From assembly GCA_947184155.2 (NCBI GenBank), contig CAMXCT020001990.1, positions 241,001 through 305,000 of the forward strand: a stretch of 64,000 nucleotides of DNA, given 5' to 3'. Shown here one piece after another: positions 44,080 through 55,245 of this stretch (its first letter is position 1; each line of letters starts with the position of its first letter). A program made the position numbers and the translations under genes. A model generated the notes under the pieces. The model made no database searches. It saw only the letters and a program-made list of their open reading frames with translations, and was not told the DNA's origin. Origin of the DNA: Cladocopium goreaui. Taxonomy: Eukaryota; Sar; Dinophyceae; Suessiales; Symbiodiniaceae.

Positions 44080-47000
44080 CTGTCAGGCCGATCAGTGAGT
44101 CATGAATCATGAGCCCAGTCTAAGTCTAAGTAGTCAAAGTCAAAGTCTAAGTCTAAGTTCAGTTTCATTCTACGCCATCTAAGTTAAGTTCAGTTTGAGT
44201 TTGTCCGTCACTGTCTGTCTGTCTACAAAATCCAAAATTGCAGATTGCAGTATCATGGGTCATGAATCATGAATGACAATGTCAATGTCGAAGTAACACT
44301 GTGTCACCAGTCCCCCCGCGAACCTCAACAACTCAATTGCAGACTCCAACACTCCATTCCGCTTGGTCAGCGGCAGCTCATTTCCAGAGCCACTGTCAGA
44401 GTCAAATGCGACTATGTCGAAGTCAGGAGGTACCTTGCCAATGACCTTCAGAATGTATTGGTTCCATCTCAACATATCATCTGCCGGACGCTGGGACATG
44501 GGGCGCAACTCAAGATTCTCATCAACAAGACCTTCCAAAGCCCTGCCCAGAAGCGTCCATGATCCACTTCCACCCATTTGGTTACCAGCTCTAACCAAGT
44601 TTGTGAGAAGAAATGCCTTTTTTGTCTGAGTCTGATTCTCCTTCTTCTGATTGGCTTCTGAAGTCTCAGCCTGAGCATGTTCTTTGCCCTTTCCACTGCC
44701 TTTTCTGCCGCCTTTTCCACCCCGGCCACGACCACGTCCTGTGCCCTTCATCTCCAAGGCCGTGTCCGTGTCTTTTGCTACACCCCATGGCCATGAACAT
44801 GGCAAATCCTGGGATGACAGAACATGTGTCAATGATCAATGAGTCCAGCCGGGCTGTATCTCATCATCATATGAAACATATCATATATCATATATCAAAT
44901 ATATTATTAAATTATATGATTATATTAATTATATTATAAATTGTATTAGTATACAGGTATACAGTATACATACAGTAAATAATATATGATATGATATATG
45001 ATATAATATTTTTTAATGATGATATATTGTGACGTAGTATGTAGTCGTTATTATTAAATTACAAAACATCTTATTTTTGCTGCATGCGCCATGCAAATGC
45101 CATTCCCACATCATTGGGAACTTGGGACTGTCTCAGCTAATGACTGCTGGCTGAGCACCACACCAGTCGAAAGGTTTGATTGCTGGAGCAAAGGTGAATG
45201 GCATGGCACTGGCACGTGCAATCCAATACCTAAAGCAAGAAGTGTGAGGAGCGTCAGGAATTCAACAATTCAACTCAACAGTTCATTTATTTTTTATCAA
45301 AAATTGACTGACTACTAATTAATTAATATAATATAATATAATTTAATTAATCATCAAAATACAAGTTACAGAAGTACAACAAGCACTACTGGGCTGGGCT
45401 GGACTCAAGACTCTAGATTAGATTTATGATTTATGTGGCTTTATTGTCAACAATTCTCTGGGCTGCTGATTTATTGAATCCTCTGAATGCAAACTTCATT
45501 GAATTAACAATCAGTTCAAGTTCAATTTCAATGTAATGAGCCATTCATCAGAAGCTAAGTGCCAAACCAAGGTGTTCCGACAGCGCTTGATGACCTACCA
45601 ACCAACTCACGCTCAAAGAGTTCGAAGGTCCAAGTTCTAAGTTTCTAAGTAAGTTAGATTCTAAGTTCTAGTTCTAAGTTCCTCTAAGTTCAGCACTTCC
45701 TTCCAAAAACCAAATTCCAAATGCTTGAGAATACTGATACTGATACTGTACACTGATACTTCACTGACTGATACTGGCGGCTTGAATGTGAATGTGGCGT
45801 GACAAGGCTGACAAGGGGCCTCGAACTTTTTGACAAGCGCATTGGACAGAGCTCCATCGGCAACCAGGATAACAACATGGTACTTTGCCCCAGCCACCAG
45901 CGCAGACCTTGATGAACAGAATCTGATTCTTGATTCTGATTCTTACCATTTTTACAATATTATATTGATAAACAATGCCATGAACCATATAATTCATTAG
46001 TAGTAATACGCTTTTGTACTGTATACTGTATACTGTATGTTGTTACTAGGCTTTTTAAGATTATGACTTATATAGACTATACCCTATAACTATAACTTAT
46101 ACTTATATTTATATAATTGACTATAATCTGTGTCTCTGAGTCTGACTGACTGACTGAAAAAATGTAATTGACACTGATCATCTGACAGTATGAGGTCAGA
46201 TCTGAATCGGAAATGCGACGAATCAACACAGGTACTGTTTGGAAGCTGCCAAGGGCATCCATGCGTCCAGAGCAGTCTTGATAGTTGAGGCCGTGAGCCT
46301 GCGAAGTCGAACAGGTGGAACAAGGATGGGCTCCTGCACACAGCACTAGAGTATCCGTCGTCTGTCTGTCTTACTGGCTGGCTATCAAATCAAATCTGAT
46401 GCTGGCTGAATTTGAGTGTAACTTTCGCAAGATGGCAAACGTCAAGCGTGTTTTGCTACTGCTGCTGTCATATCTAAAGACTGAAACCTCGAAGCACATC
46501 TGGAATCTGTACAAACTTTCCCGAGATATCAGTGTGATATCGGTAGTGACAGTGATATCAGTGATATCAGTAGTCAGTAGCTGATCGTGAAGTAAGCCGT
46601 GCTGTAGATTTATGATTTGATGATGCCACAGCATCTGCAGCACGCAGCTGCATCTCTGAAAACTTGAAGATTTCAAGCACTACAGTACTAGGCACTATGG
46701 CCACTGGAGCAGCTGACAAATGACAACCAACAAACCATCAGCGGCTAGTGGCAGTATATTGCTAGAACCTGCATTGCAAAGTTTATCAAATCAAAGTTCA
46801 AAGTTGTCCGAAGTCAAAAGTTCAAGATGTTCAAAGTTCAATTCAAACTTTATCAAACGAATCTGCCGTGTCAGCTGCAAGCATCTTGGGTCACGTGCAA
46901 TCCGTGCGCAATTCAACCAATGGTGGTCCCATCTTACCATTGGACCTGACCCTCATAGCCTATTCTGATGCTGGACTCAACATATCATGAATCACACTCA

Positions 47001-47602
47001 CTCCCTCCACTCAGCTCGGCTTGGCCAAAACCATCGGTGACCTAGTCGACAAAGTGGAATTCCACTGGAACACCCCTCATCATGCCATCGAAGAGGAGTT
47101 GGAAAGCCTCTTCCTCAGTCGCAATGTGATGACCATGATGAGGATTTGGATGTGGTTCACTTGCTGAAGAGGAAGAGGAGGAAGAGGTGCCAAGACCAGG
47201 GCTGGTATGCCAATGGGCTGGCTGCTCTTGCGACTCATGCCGGTGCTCACAATCAGACACACTCCTGCAACCACGACGCTGACGAAGACCGCGACTGCCA
47301 CCAGAGCCAGGGCCAGTCACACCCAAAGCCTTCTTGAAGTCAAAGGCCTTCGTGCTGGCCATAAACTTTGCCTTTGGCTTCGGCTCAAGCACTTCAGGCA
47401 AGGTACCCTGGGCCGCACGCTTTCCCCCAGCCTGCTGACTTGCTTCTGTCTTCTGAGACTTCTGAGCATCTTCGTCAGCTTCATCAGGACACATTGACAG
47501 TGAGCCATCTGCATGCACTCGGAGGAATGGAATAGTGGCATTGGCAATGGCCATGTTGTCATAGTCATAGTTGTCGTTTCTTGATGGTGATGCCGATGCC
47601 AT
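43749..47602 (-). CDS. Gene F1: protein with GRG-rich region, unknown function
   Basis: It starts with ATG at 47,602 (MASASPSRNDNYDYDN) just after a possible AG trans-splice acceptor. Exons at 47,074-47,602, 45,775-45,907, 44,324-44,808 and terminal 43,749-44,079 are phase-consistent. A tiny exon near 46,500 (CTDSRCAS) would bridge the first two phases. The protein has an acidic/basic N-terminal half, a GRGRGRGGKGGRKGSGKGK stretch typical of RNA- or DNA-binding regions, and a C-terminal hydrophobic segment (VASVASFTLAFALF). The family is unknown. Confidence 0.58.
44324..44808 (-). CDS. Gene F1 exon with GRG/GKG-rich region
   Basis: It encodes DLPCSWPWGVAKDTDTALE, then GTGRGRGRGGKGGRKGSGKG, then LVRAGNQMGGSGSWTLLGR and DDMLRWNQYILKVIGKV. 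It ends GAGTTGCTGAG/GTTCGC, phase 2, joining the next exon exactly. Confidence 0.68.
45775..45907 (-). CDS. Gene F1 exon
   Basis: It follows CATCAAG/G and encodes SALVAGAKYHVVILVADGA, then FEAPCQPCHATFTFKPP, ending CCGCCA/GTATCA in phase 0. It contains a CQPC pair. Confidence 0.55.
47074..47602 (-). CDS. Gene F1 exon 1
   Basis: It begins MASASPSRNDNYDYDNMAI, has a Lys/Pro/Ala region and a Ser-rich and His-rich tail (SSSSSSSASEPHPNPHHGHH). The end is taken at ATGAGGG/GTGTTCC, phase 1; without splicing, the frame stops at 47,042. Confidence 0.62.
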
Positions 47603-47640
47603 GGCTTCAACAACCTATGATCCGAGTCTGAGTCAAAGAG

Positions 47641-47853
47641 TCAGTCAAACTTGTACCACTGCCGTCTAGTGCCTGCAGCCGTAAATGCTCGTTCAGACAA
47701 GTGTCTCAGTGCCAGTTTCAATCTGATTAAGCAGCCAGACTTTGCGAATTTGAATTGAATTTGATTTTCTGCACAATCCCCCAAATCCCTGTCCCAGTCC
47801 CAGTCCTTTAGGAGGACAGGTGCCTCCCAATCTGATGAGTCCATGTCTACGAC
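47641..47853 (-). CDS. Gene G possible last exons
   Basis: After GAATCCAG/G it encodes VVDMDSSDWEAPVLLKDWD. Further on, HLSERAFTAAGTRRQWYKF ends in a stop at 47,641. An intron may separate the two stretches. The next gene starts at 47,602. Confidence 0.38.
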   Translation of the reverse strand, partial: VVDMDSSDWEAPVLLKDWDWDRDLGDCAENQIQFKFAKSGCLIRLKLALRHLSERAFTAAGTRRQWYKFD

Positions 47854-50800
47854 CTGGATTCACATGCAGGCAGCTAGGCCAATGTAAAGAAAAAATATTG
47901 AAATTAACGCGCACTGAAGGCTAAGAACGGTGCACTGACCTCACCAAACTGCGTCATGATGCTCCTGTGGCATCAACTGGCTGATAGATGTGATAGAGTG
48001 ACTGACTGATGAGTCTGAAGTCTGAAGTCAGGTTAAATTCAGATTATTCATATTCACTGTCACTGTCTGTCACTATCACTATCACTATCTGGCAAATCAC
48101 CGCGGCATCATTCAAGCTGGGTTCTTGGCATAGTGACGCTCGAAGAGCTTTGTGCTTTTTTTTCCTCAGTCGGATCACGCTGCTCAAGCGCGTTCTGAAT
48201 TGGAAAAAGAAACTGAAATTAAGCAATCAGAAACCATACCAGGAACAATCAGAAACTGAAATCATTGATCATTGATGATATATAATAATATTACATTCAT
48301 GATTGAAATTCATCCAATTCAATGATATGATTCAAAATTCAAGTATAAGTATAAGTTTATAAGTATCAGTATAAGTACTTGTTATTTGGTTCGATATTCA
48401 ATTCAAAATTCAATATCAGAAAGCAAAACAAATCAAGTCAAAGAAGTCAAAAGACACAGCTGTGACACAACATAATCAATTTCAATCATCCATTACTGAA
48501 TAATCATTGTCAATTGTCAATCATTGTCATTGAGTCATTGAGTCATTGTCATCATTCATCATTATCATCATCAAGCCACCATCATCAGCCTGAGTCTGAG
48601 ACATGAGTCAGAGTCATGTCAGTGACAGTGAGTGCATCAGTGATCATGATCAGGCAGTCAATCAGAGTAAATGACTGTCAATGTCAATTATCAACCAAGC
48701 ATCGCAACCAAATATGCTTTGCCAGCTTGGAGCCCACTTCCAAGGAGCTGCAAAAGAGGACCAGTGCCACCAGTATGGGACGCAATGTAGGAAGCCACTT
48801 GTTCCTCGCGCTCCGCTGGTACAGTCAGACTCTGACAGTAAGTCCCTGCCTACCAAAACACTGACAGTCACCGACATGAAATTAGCAAAGACACACACGT
48901 ACAGACTTACAGCCTACAGTTTTTACATGTTACATGACTTCAGATTTGGAAGAGCCTCAGAAGAGTCTTGGTCTCAGAAGAATCTGACAAAATTCCCAAA
49001 GTCACCACAACCGCCGCAACCTATCTGCTGAAAAGGCTCAGTCTCGTCCCACATACACAATTGAGTTGCCAGGTAGTTCCGGCAGGATTGAGTCAGCTGC
49101 CCGGCCACCTTGACAACGGCAAAGTCTACCGTAAACGCAATGGCTGTGGTTGTGTTTGTGGCTGTGCTTACAAATACAATATTAAAAAATATATATATAT
49201 AAATAATAATAATAATACTGATACTGAATAAAATTATAAAATAATATAAATGTTACAAGTTACAAGCCTTAATTTAAAAATTAAAAATAATTTGTGAGAA
49301 TATGCAATCAAATTGTACTGATGATTCAAATTGTATTTGATTTCATGTCCAAGAAGTCTACTAAGTCTAAGTCGGGCCATGTCCAAAGTTCCCTTCTGAT
49401 TTTTGTTGGTCGACGGTCTGACTAACTCCCCAAAAACAGTCTTGAGCCTTGCCAGCTTAGCCACCAATTGCTCAGTGAACTGTTTCTGAAGACCCAGAAC
49501 CACTGCAGCAACATTGACCTTGGACGTTCGGAGGAAGCGGCGATTGAATGTGTCCTTACTGTTGACATGAGACAATTGTTTCTACTACAAACTGCTGAAA
49601 AAGAAAAGACTTTGTGAGCAGTGACCAAAACCAAGGGTAACCACGAACAAAAGTTATTGATTTCGGTATTTCGGTATAGACTATAGCCATAGCTCTATCA
49701 GCTCTATCGCTCTACACGGTTTTGTTGCCTGTACTGTATGTCAAACAACGGTTTTTGGCTATTGGTTATTGGCTAAAACAATGCATCATCATCATACATA
49801 CGAGTCATATCAAGTTACTATAATCTCCAATGGCTGGAAAACAACACAACAACACATTTTCAATCGTTGAAAAATTTGAAAAATGAAAGTCATGCAATGG
49901 TATGCCTCCCTCCAAGATCAAGTTGAAAGCCCGTTGAATCAAAATCATCGAGATGAAAAACCGGAATCGAAACCCAGCAACCCCAACATCCCGCCAAGTC
50001 TCACCAAGTTCTCCCGTCAAACGAGCGACTGGCGACGATAACAATCCTGCTCTTTCCGACACGGAACCCACTGCAGACACAAGGTGTCTTGCGACTGTGG
50101 CAATGTGGCTATCGGCTATGCGTCCGGGAAGGAAAGCAACCGCCACTTGCAGGTCTGCCTTAGAAATGCAATAAAAATCCAAACAACAAAATTTAAACAA
50201 AATTACTTTACTTCGTGTGATCCCCACCATGGCATTTATCGGATTTGTTACTGGCAAATCTTCTGGCATTCTATCTGACATATCTTCTGGCATTCGATCT
50301 GGTCCTGGCATTCTATCTGGCATATCTTCTGGCATTCTACCTGGCATATCTTCTGGCATATGTTCTGGCAGGCATTCTATCTGGCATATCTTCTGGCATA
50401 TCTTCTGACAGTCATCCTATCTGGCATTCTATCTGGCAAATCTTCTGGCGTTCTATCTGGCAAACATTCGGGCACTTTATCTGGCATACCTTCTGGTATT
50501 CTATATGAATTATATGACTATATGACATTCTATCTGGCATACCTTCTGGCATATTTCCTGGCATATGTTCTGGCACATATTCTGGCATTCTATCTAGCAT
50601 ATCTTCTGGCATATCTTCTGACATCCTATCTGCAATTCTATCTGGCAAATCTTCTGGCATTCTATCTGACATTTTATCTGGCATTCTATCTGACATTCTA
50701 TCTGGCATATCTTCTAACATTCTATCTGGCAATCTGGCATATCTTCTGGCACTCTATCTGGCATATCTTTTGGCATTTTATCTGGCATATCTTCTGGCAT

Positions 50801-51469
50801 TCTATCTGACATGCTATCTGGCGTTCTATCTGGCACACCTTGTGGCATTCTATATGGCCGTTGAGGTCCAGCGGTGCTCACTGAGCTCGGCGGGTCCCAG
50901 GTTGAGGTCAGCGGTGTTAGTGAGCTCGGAAGGTCCAGCGGTGCTCACTGAGCTGGCGGGTCCCAGGTTGAGGTCCAGCGGTGCCCAGTGCGCTCAGACC
51001 CTTGCACTTGAGATCCACCATTCCCCACTGCGTGCGGAAGTTGGCGAAGAGCTTGGCGAAGAGTTGGCAAGGCGGAAGTGAACATGGAACTGGAGGCAGA
51101 GGTGGTGGAGGAGAAGGAGGAGGAGGAGAAGAACAAGGACAACTCTGATAAAATCTAACAACCCTCACCTGGCAGGTGGGGAATTACTTTCTTTGAGTCT
51201 TCTACTGTCTTGGGGACGGTAAAGAGCAACCAAACATCAACCAAGCAATGCCAAGCAACATCTATATCTGCAGATGATGATTGCCAGCCCTCATTTTGCT
51301 TCGAATCCGTCAAGGCCCGGGCACGCAATGCTTTTTTGCAACCCCTTGCATGCCAGCATTTCGTCCGACTCGCATCACGACGCAATGCTCTCTTAGCCTT
51401 AGCCTTGCCAGTTGCCTCCGGCTTCACCTCCACATAGTCCAATGGATCTTTCTCATCAACACTGGACAT
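47641..51469 (-). CDS. Gene G: unknown protein whose intron 1 is an introner-like element
   Basis: It starts with ATG at 51,469 (MSSVDEKDPLDYVEVKP). Exons at 51,188-51,469, 50,005-50,158, about 49,430-49,554, about 49,055-49,115, 48,696-48,831, 48,108-48,194, about 47,790-47,853 and about 47,641-47,735 run in order. The first junction is phase-consistent; later ones are only partly resolved. The gene may end at the stop in 48,108 or continue to 47,641. The N-terminal region is basic with KCWHARGCKKALRAR. The family is unknown. Confidence 0.5.
48108..48194 (-). CDS. Gene G exon, possibly terminal
   Basis: It follows TTTTTCCAATTCAG, a strong acceptor, and encodes NALEQRDPTEEKKAQSSSS to PRTQLE-stop. 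A GC donor inside CCCA/GCTTGA could skip this stop. Confidence 0.45.
   Translation of the reverse strand, partial: NALEQRDPTEEKKAQSSSSVTMPRTQLE
48696..48831 (-). CDS. Gene G exon
   Basis: It encodes SLTVPAEREEQVASYIASH, then GGTGPLLQLLGSGLQAGKA, ending ATGCTTG/GTTGAT, 45 codons plus one base. The composition is that of a normal soluble protein. Confidence 0.55.
49055..49115 (-). CDS. Gene G candidate exon
   Basis: It follows TTGTCAAG/G and encodes VAGQLTQSCRNYLATQL before CAATT/GTGTATG. An upstream open part (FTVDFAVVK) could extend it. Phase was not confirmed. Confidence 0.4.
49430..49554 (-). CDS. Gene G exon, 3' edge approximate
   Basis: It follows CAGTAAG/G and encodes DTFNRRFLRTSKVNVAAVV, then GLQKQFTEQLVAKLARLK. 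Several donors in the GGGGAGTTAGTCAG region are possible. Confidence 0.5.
50005..50158 (-). CDS. Gene G exon 2
   Basis: It follows a good polypyrimidine acceptor, TTGCATTTCTAAG/G, and encodes ADLQVAVAFLPGRIADSHI, then RHLVSAVGSVSERAGLL. It ends CTTG/GTGAGA; a GA donor seven bases earlier would give phase 0 for the next exon. Confidence 0.55.
50201..51190 (+). mobile_element. Element copy E2, occupying intron 1 of gene G
   Basis: The ends are AATTACTTT-ACTTCGTGTGATCCCCACC (left) and CTCACCTGGCAGGTGGGG-AATTACTTT (right), so the 9-base AATTACTTT flanks the copy on both sides. The interior has the TCTGGCAT 12-mer array (50,260-50,855), three diverged 41-base units, the GGCGAAGAG segment, a purine tract and the CTGATAAAATCTAACAACCC tail. 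Read on the minus strand, the right end supplies the 5' splice site. Only about 40 bases of the 1,029-base intron lie outside the element. Confidence 0.78.
51188..51469 (-). CDS. Gene G exon 1
   Basis: It encodes MSSVDEKDPLDYVEVKPEA, then KAKAKRALRRDASRTKCW, a Trp-rich hydrophobic stretch and VEDSKK. The donor AAGAAA/GTAATT is formed by the end of element E2. It is 94 codons and phase 0, joining the next exon. The frame also continues a short way into the element. Confidence 0.6.
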
Positions 51470-51739
51470 GGCTGCTGGTTCGATCAATTCATCACTGGTC
51501 AAACATGGGTATTGTCATTGTGGTCTTCCTGATCAAGAACCATTATGTAAAAGTAACATTGGAATTTTATATTCTCATATTGGCCGCAATTGTTGTAGTG
51601 TGGTGGTAGATGATCTGATTAATCTGATTAATACATTGCTTTGTTTCAGTGCATACTTGCTGTCCGTGGCCACAGAACGAAAGGCATCCCCCCATCTCTG
51701 GAAACTGTTCGCGGCGGCGGCCGGGCGTTCAGAAAAGTA

Positions 51740-51895
51740 TAGGTTGGTTTTTGCGTTTTCACTAAAATCACAAAACCATCATTTTCTAATGGTTTCGTGA
51801 TTTTCCGAACAACGCAAAAACTAGCAAAAATCTAAGTTTTGTCGTTTTCAGTAAAACACGAAAACCATTGTTTTTCATAGGTTTTTAGATTTCCC
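51740..51895. repeat. hairpin-forming GCAAAA-type repeat
   Basis: AAAATCACAAAACCAT (51,764-51,779) and ATGGTTTCGTGATTTT (51,789-51,804) form a 16-base stem with one mismatch. GCAAAAACTAGCAAAAAT follows near 51,813 and ACACGAAAACCAT near 51,855. The block shares its core with 2,650 and 27,403. Confidence 0.6.
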
Positions 51896-54555
51896 CTTGT
51901 TTTTGATCATCCTTATAGAACGGCATCCCACAGGCCGACAATGCCCACCATAATATATACCAATGTCTCGCCATGGTGGAGATTTTGAAACAGGTTTTTC
52001 CGGGGGGTTGTGGCATCGGGTTTATCACATATTGGGGGGATAAGCTGGTGGAGTCCTGGTGGAGTTTTTGGTGGGATACTTTTTTTTGGCGCTCACCTGA
52101 CGTGAGCGAAGGCATTATGCGACCCCGCTCACACTCAGAACTGCAGATCAGTATCAATCGACAAAGAAGTCAGTAGGAGACTATACCCATCAATGACCCT
52201 AACTGCACCCACAAGTAGTGCTCGCCACCATCATCTGTTTGAGATGAACTGTGCAAACAGATGTGTGGCCAAGGTGTGTTCGCGTGGCAGTAAGCTAATA
52301 GGTAGAAATGGGTCTTATACAAAAAATCGGTAGAGTATGGTGGAGTTACCTTTATAACCAATGTGTGCGCAAACAAGGATGTGCAGCATGCCACAGAGTT
52401 CAAGCCATGGAAATGTTCATCTTGCGGTTCAGCGGCCAATCATCACGCCGTTGGCAACCTGGCAAGATGTTGGACGAGATTGCCTACTAATGGTTTAGAG
52501 AAAAGGAGTCTGCTTTCCCAGTAGTCATGCAACATGAAAACAATGAAAGTTCATGTTGGAGCAACAGAATCCACCCAGCATCCCTTTAACTATATCCCGC
52601 TTTGTAATGAACTTGGACATACTTGGCCAGCGGTACTCAATCTGGGACGTTCCATTGCAAAAAAATCTGACCAAACAACTAGCCGAAGAATACCATCCAA
52701 ACATATTCAAATCCCATCAGAGTGGATGACACCAGTGCGTCTTACAAAAGATGGGCCTGTCATATTCCTCATATAGGAGGGACAGTTGCCCCTGACATTC
52801 ACCATCATGTACAGTGACGTCGCAACGTGTCGAAAAATATTTGATGCAAATAGCTGTCATCCCACTATATTCCTATACAGCCCATATACATATTGATGAC
52901 TCATGACTCGTACCTCACAATTTCCCTAAATGGTCAGTTAATCTCCAGATTTCTGGGCAATTCCTGTGGAGATTCCCGAGCAAACCATGCTGATTACCAG
53001 AGGGTAAGGCTGGACCCACAGGGACCTATGAAGTACCACCAATCGGAAGAACCCCAATTCCTGAAGAATGTATATATATATATATATGTACTATGATGTA
53101 CTACTGACGATGATAACCATTGTTCCATTGACGTTGCGGCGTGAGTTCGTTATTACAGTTTATTGACATAGTATGGTACTCAAGCTCAAGCCCAATAACC
53201 TACAATGTGGTGCTCTTAGTCATAGTATAGGTTTTAATTTAGCACCCCCTACTCAGCATAGTGATACCATAAACATCCATACACCATAGAATTCCCAACT
53301 GCCTCTGGGAATCGCTGGGAAATCCACGGAAAACCAGCCATGGAGGTTTTCAGCCAGCCATGGAAATGATTACCGGAGGGTGAACCAAAGAACATCACGT
53401 TAGCTAGTTGTTGTTAATTCACATGAAATAGTAAAATCACCATAATTTCTGCTGGTGAACTCCAGACCTGCAAAACAACCAGGGATGCATTGCTTCCCAG
53501 GGACAATCAGCAAGGCCACCACGGGTTCGATGTAGGTCAGCGGATGCACCTGAGCAACGGATCATTCCGGTGGAAAGGTGAAGTCACTTTGTAGAACCCC
53601 AAAGGGGTTTTCGAATCGATTGGGAATTTGAACCCTAACTAAATCCTTATATATATATATATATTATATATATATGTATGTATTAGGACCCAAGCAAACA
53701 TGCCTGGTTCTTCCATTTGTATCCAATTGTTTTGTTCACTGGGTTTTCCTTGTTGGAGTTTTTGTTCTGGTTTACCACCTGAATACATGACGTCATGGCG
53801 CAAGGCAAAGTTGGATCACTAGTGAAAACTACACGATATATGAAAACCAAGAAATTGTTTCTAATTGGTGGTTCCAGCCCTGAAGGAAATTTTATTGTAA
53901 ACTGGGATCATCATCCGATGTAGCGATGAAAACAGCAAAGATACCAACACACACTTTAAGGCACCAGCCAGGTCTACTTCGGGATCACCGACCAAAAGTC
54001 CAAAAGCACTGCAGTTTTTGGCATTTTTGACTGGTTGGTGGTTTTAACCATATTGAAAAATATGAAAGTCAATGGGAAGGATTATCCCATGTATTATGGA
54101 AAAACAATGTTTGATTGAAACCACCAACCAGTTGATGATGGCCCAACTTAGCATCCAAACATATCCTGCATACGGCCTACTCATCCCAGCAGGCATCGTT
54201 GCCCGACGACTTGTCGGATCTGTCATGGGCCTTTAAGGTGGTTTCAACTGTATTGAAACATCGTCACAAAGCAAAATAACCTTAAATAAGCGGTAATCCG
54301 GTAACTGGAAACCACAGATGTCAATATATGGATACAAATATACACTTATATATATATATATATCTACATGTAATTTATACACATTAATGACATACTGTAC
54401 ATGTCTGATGTTATACGTCCAGAATGTACATGTCAATGTATATTTATGTACATATAAAATTAAGTGCGTATGTCATGGTATGTCTGTATGCCCGTATTCC
54501 TGTATGCCTCTAATTATGAATGTTTGATTGTTTCCCTGCGTACCTGTATGCCTGT

Positions 54556-54690
54556 CTGTCTGTCTGCTGCCTGTCCGCCGCTTGTCTGTCTGTCTGTCTG
54601 TCCCTCCGTCCGTCCGTCCGTCTGTGTCTGTCTGTGTCTGTCTGTGTCTGTCTGTGTCTGTCTGTCTGTCTGTCTGCATGCATGCCTGCA
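54556..54690 (+). repeat. CTGT/CCGT/GTGTCT microsatellite
   Basis: Mixed CTGT, CCGT and CTGTGT units run for about 120 bases. Cys-Leu-Ser-Val and Thr-Asp-Arg frames through it are meaningless. Confidence 0.9.
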
Positions 54691-55119
54691 ACATGCATGT
54701 TGGATGTATACATGGATCTAGCGCATCACTCAAATCCTTTGCGAGCATTCTTTGTCACTAAGCTCATCCAACCAAAGAATGAACAAGCACTGCTGTTGAA
54801 TGATAAAACCTACCAAAGAAAAAAGTTACCCTCGCCCCAATTAACAGAGACCTCGAAAAAAGGCCAAATCTTATTGGAAACTAACCCTCTAACCCAAAAG
54901 GGCCTATGATCATTTACAGGAGGGTAAGTAGCATCCCCTTGCAGCCCATCCGCTGGCTCGGGCGGTGTGGCTAAGTCGTTGATTCGAACGAACGTCCTGG
55001 GTCCCGGAGACGCCCCAAAAAAGATCAGCATTGGGGCATTGGGGATGTGAAAAATGCGTCTCATCTCCATCCATGTCCGGTAAATGATACTTGGTGTTTG
55101 ATATTGCGTACATGTAATA

Positions 55120-55245
55120 TATATATATATATGTGCGTGTGTGTGTGTGTGTGCGTGTGTTTGTTTATTTGTTTTTCATTTATATATATATGTATTTATT
55201 TATTTACTTACCTATTTATTTGTCTATATATTTTTTATATGTGAA
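55120..55245 (+). repeat. TA/GT-rich microsatellite
   Basis: TATATATA, GTGTGTGTGTG and TTTATTTATTTA blocks follow one another. Confidence 0.85.

Noticed and set aside
51155-51187. Gene G exon 1 extended to CCAG/GTGAGG at 51,168
   Set aside because: CAG/GTGAG is a perfect-looking donor and is shared by E1-E4, but using it leaves phase 1, which does not join exon 2. The GTAATT donor at 51,187 gives phase 0.
54950-55020. tRNA-like sequence (GGTGTGGCTAAGT ... GATTCGAAC)
   Set aside because: D-arm-like and T-loop-like strings occur, but their spacing is far too short for a tRNA and no acceptor stem can be paired.
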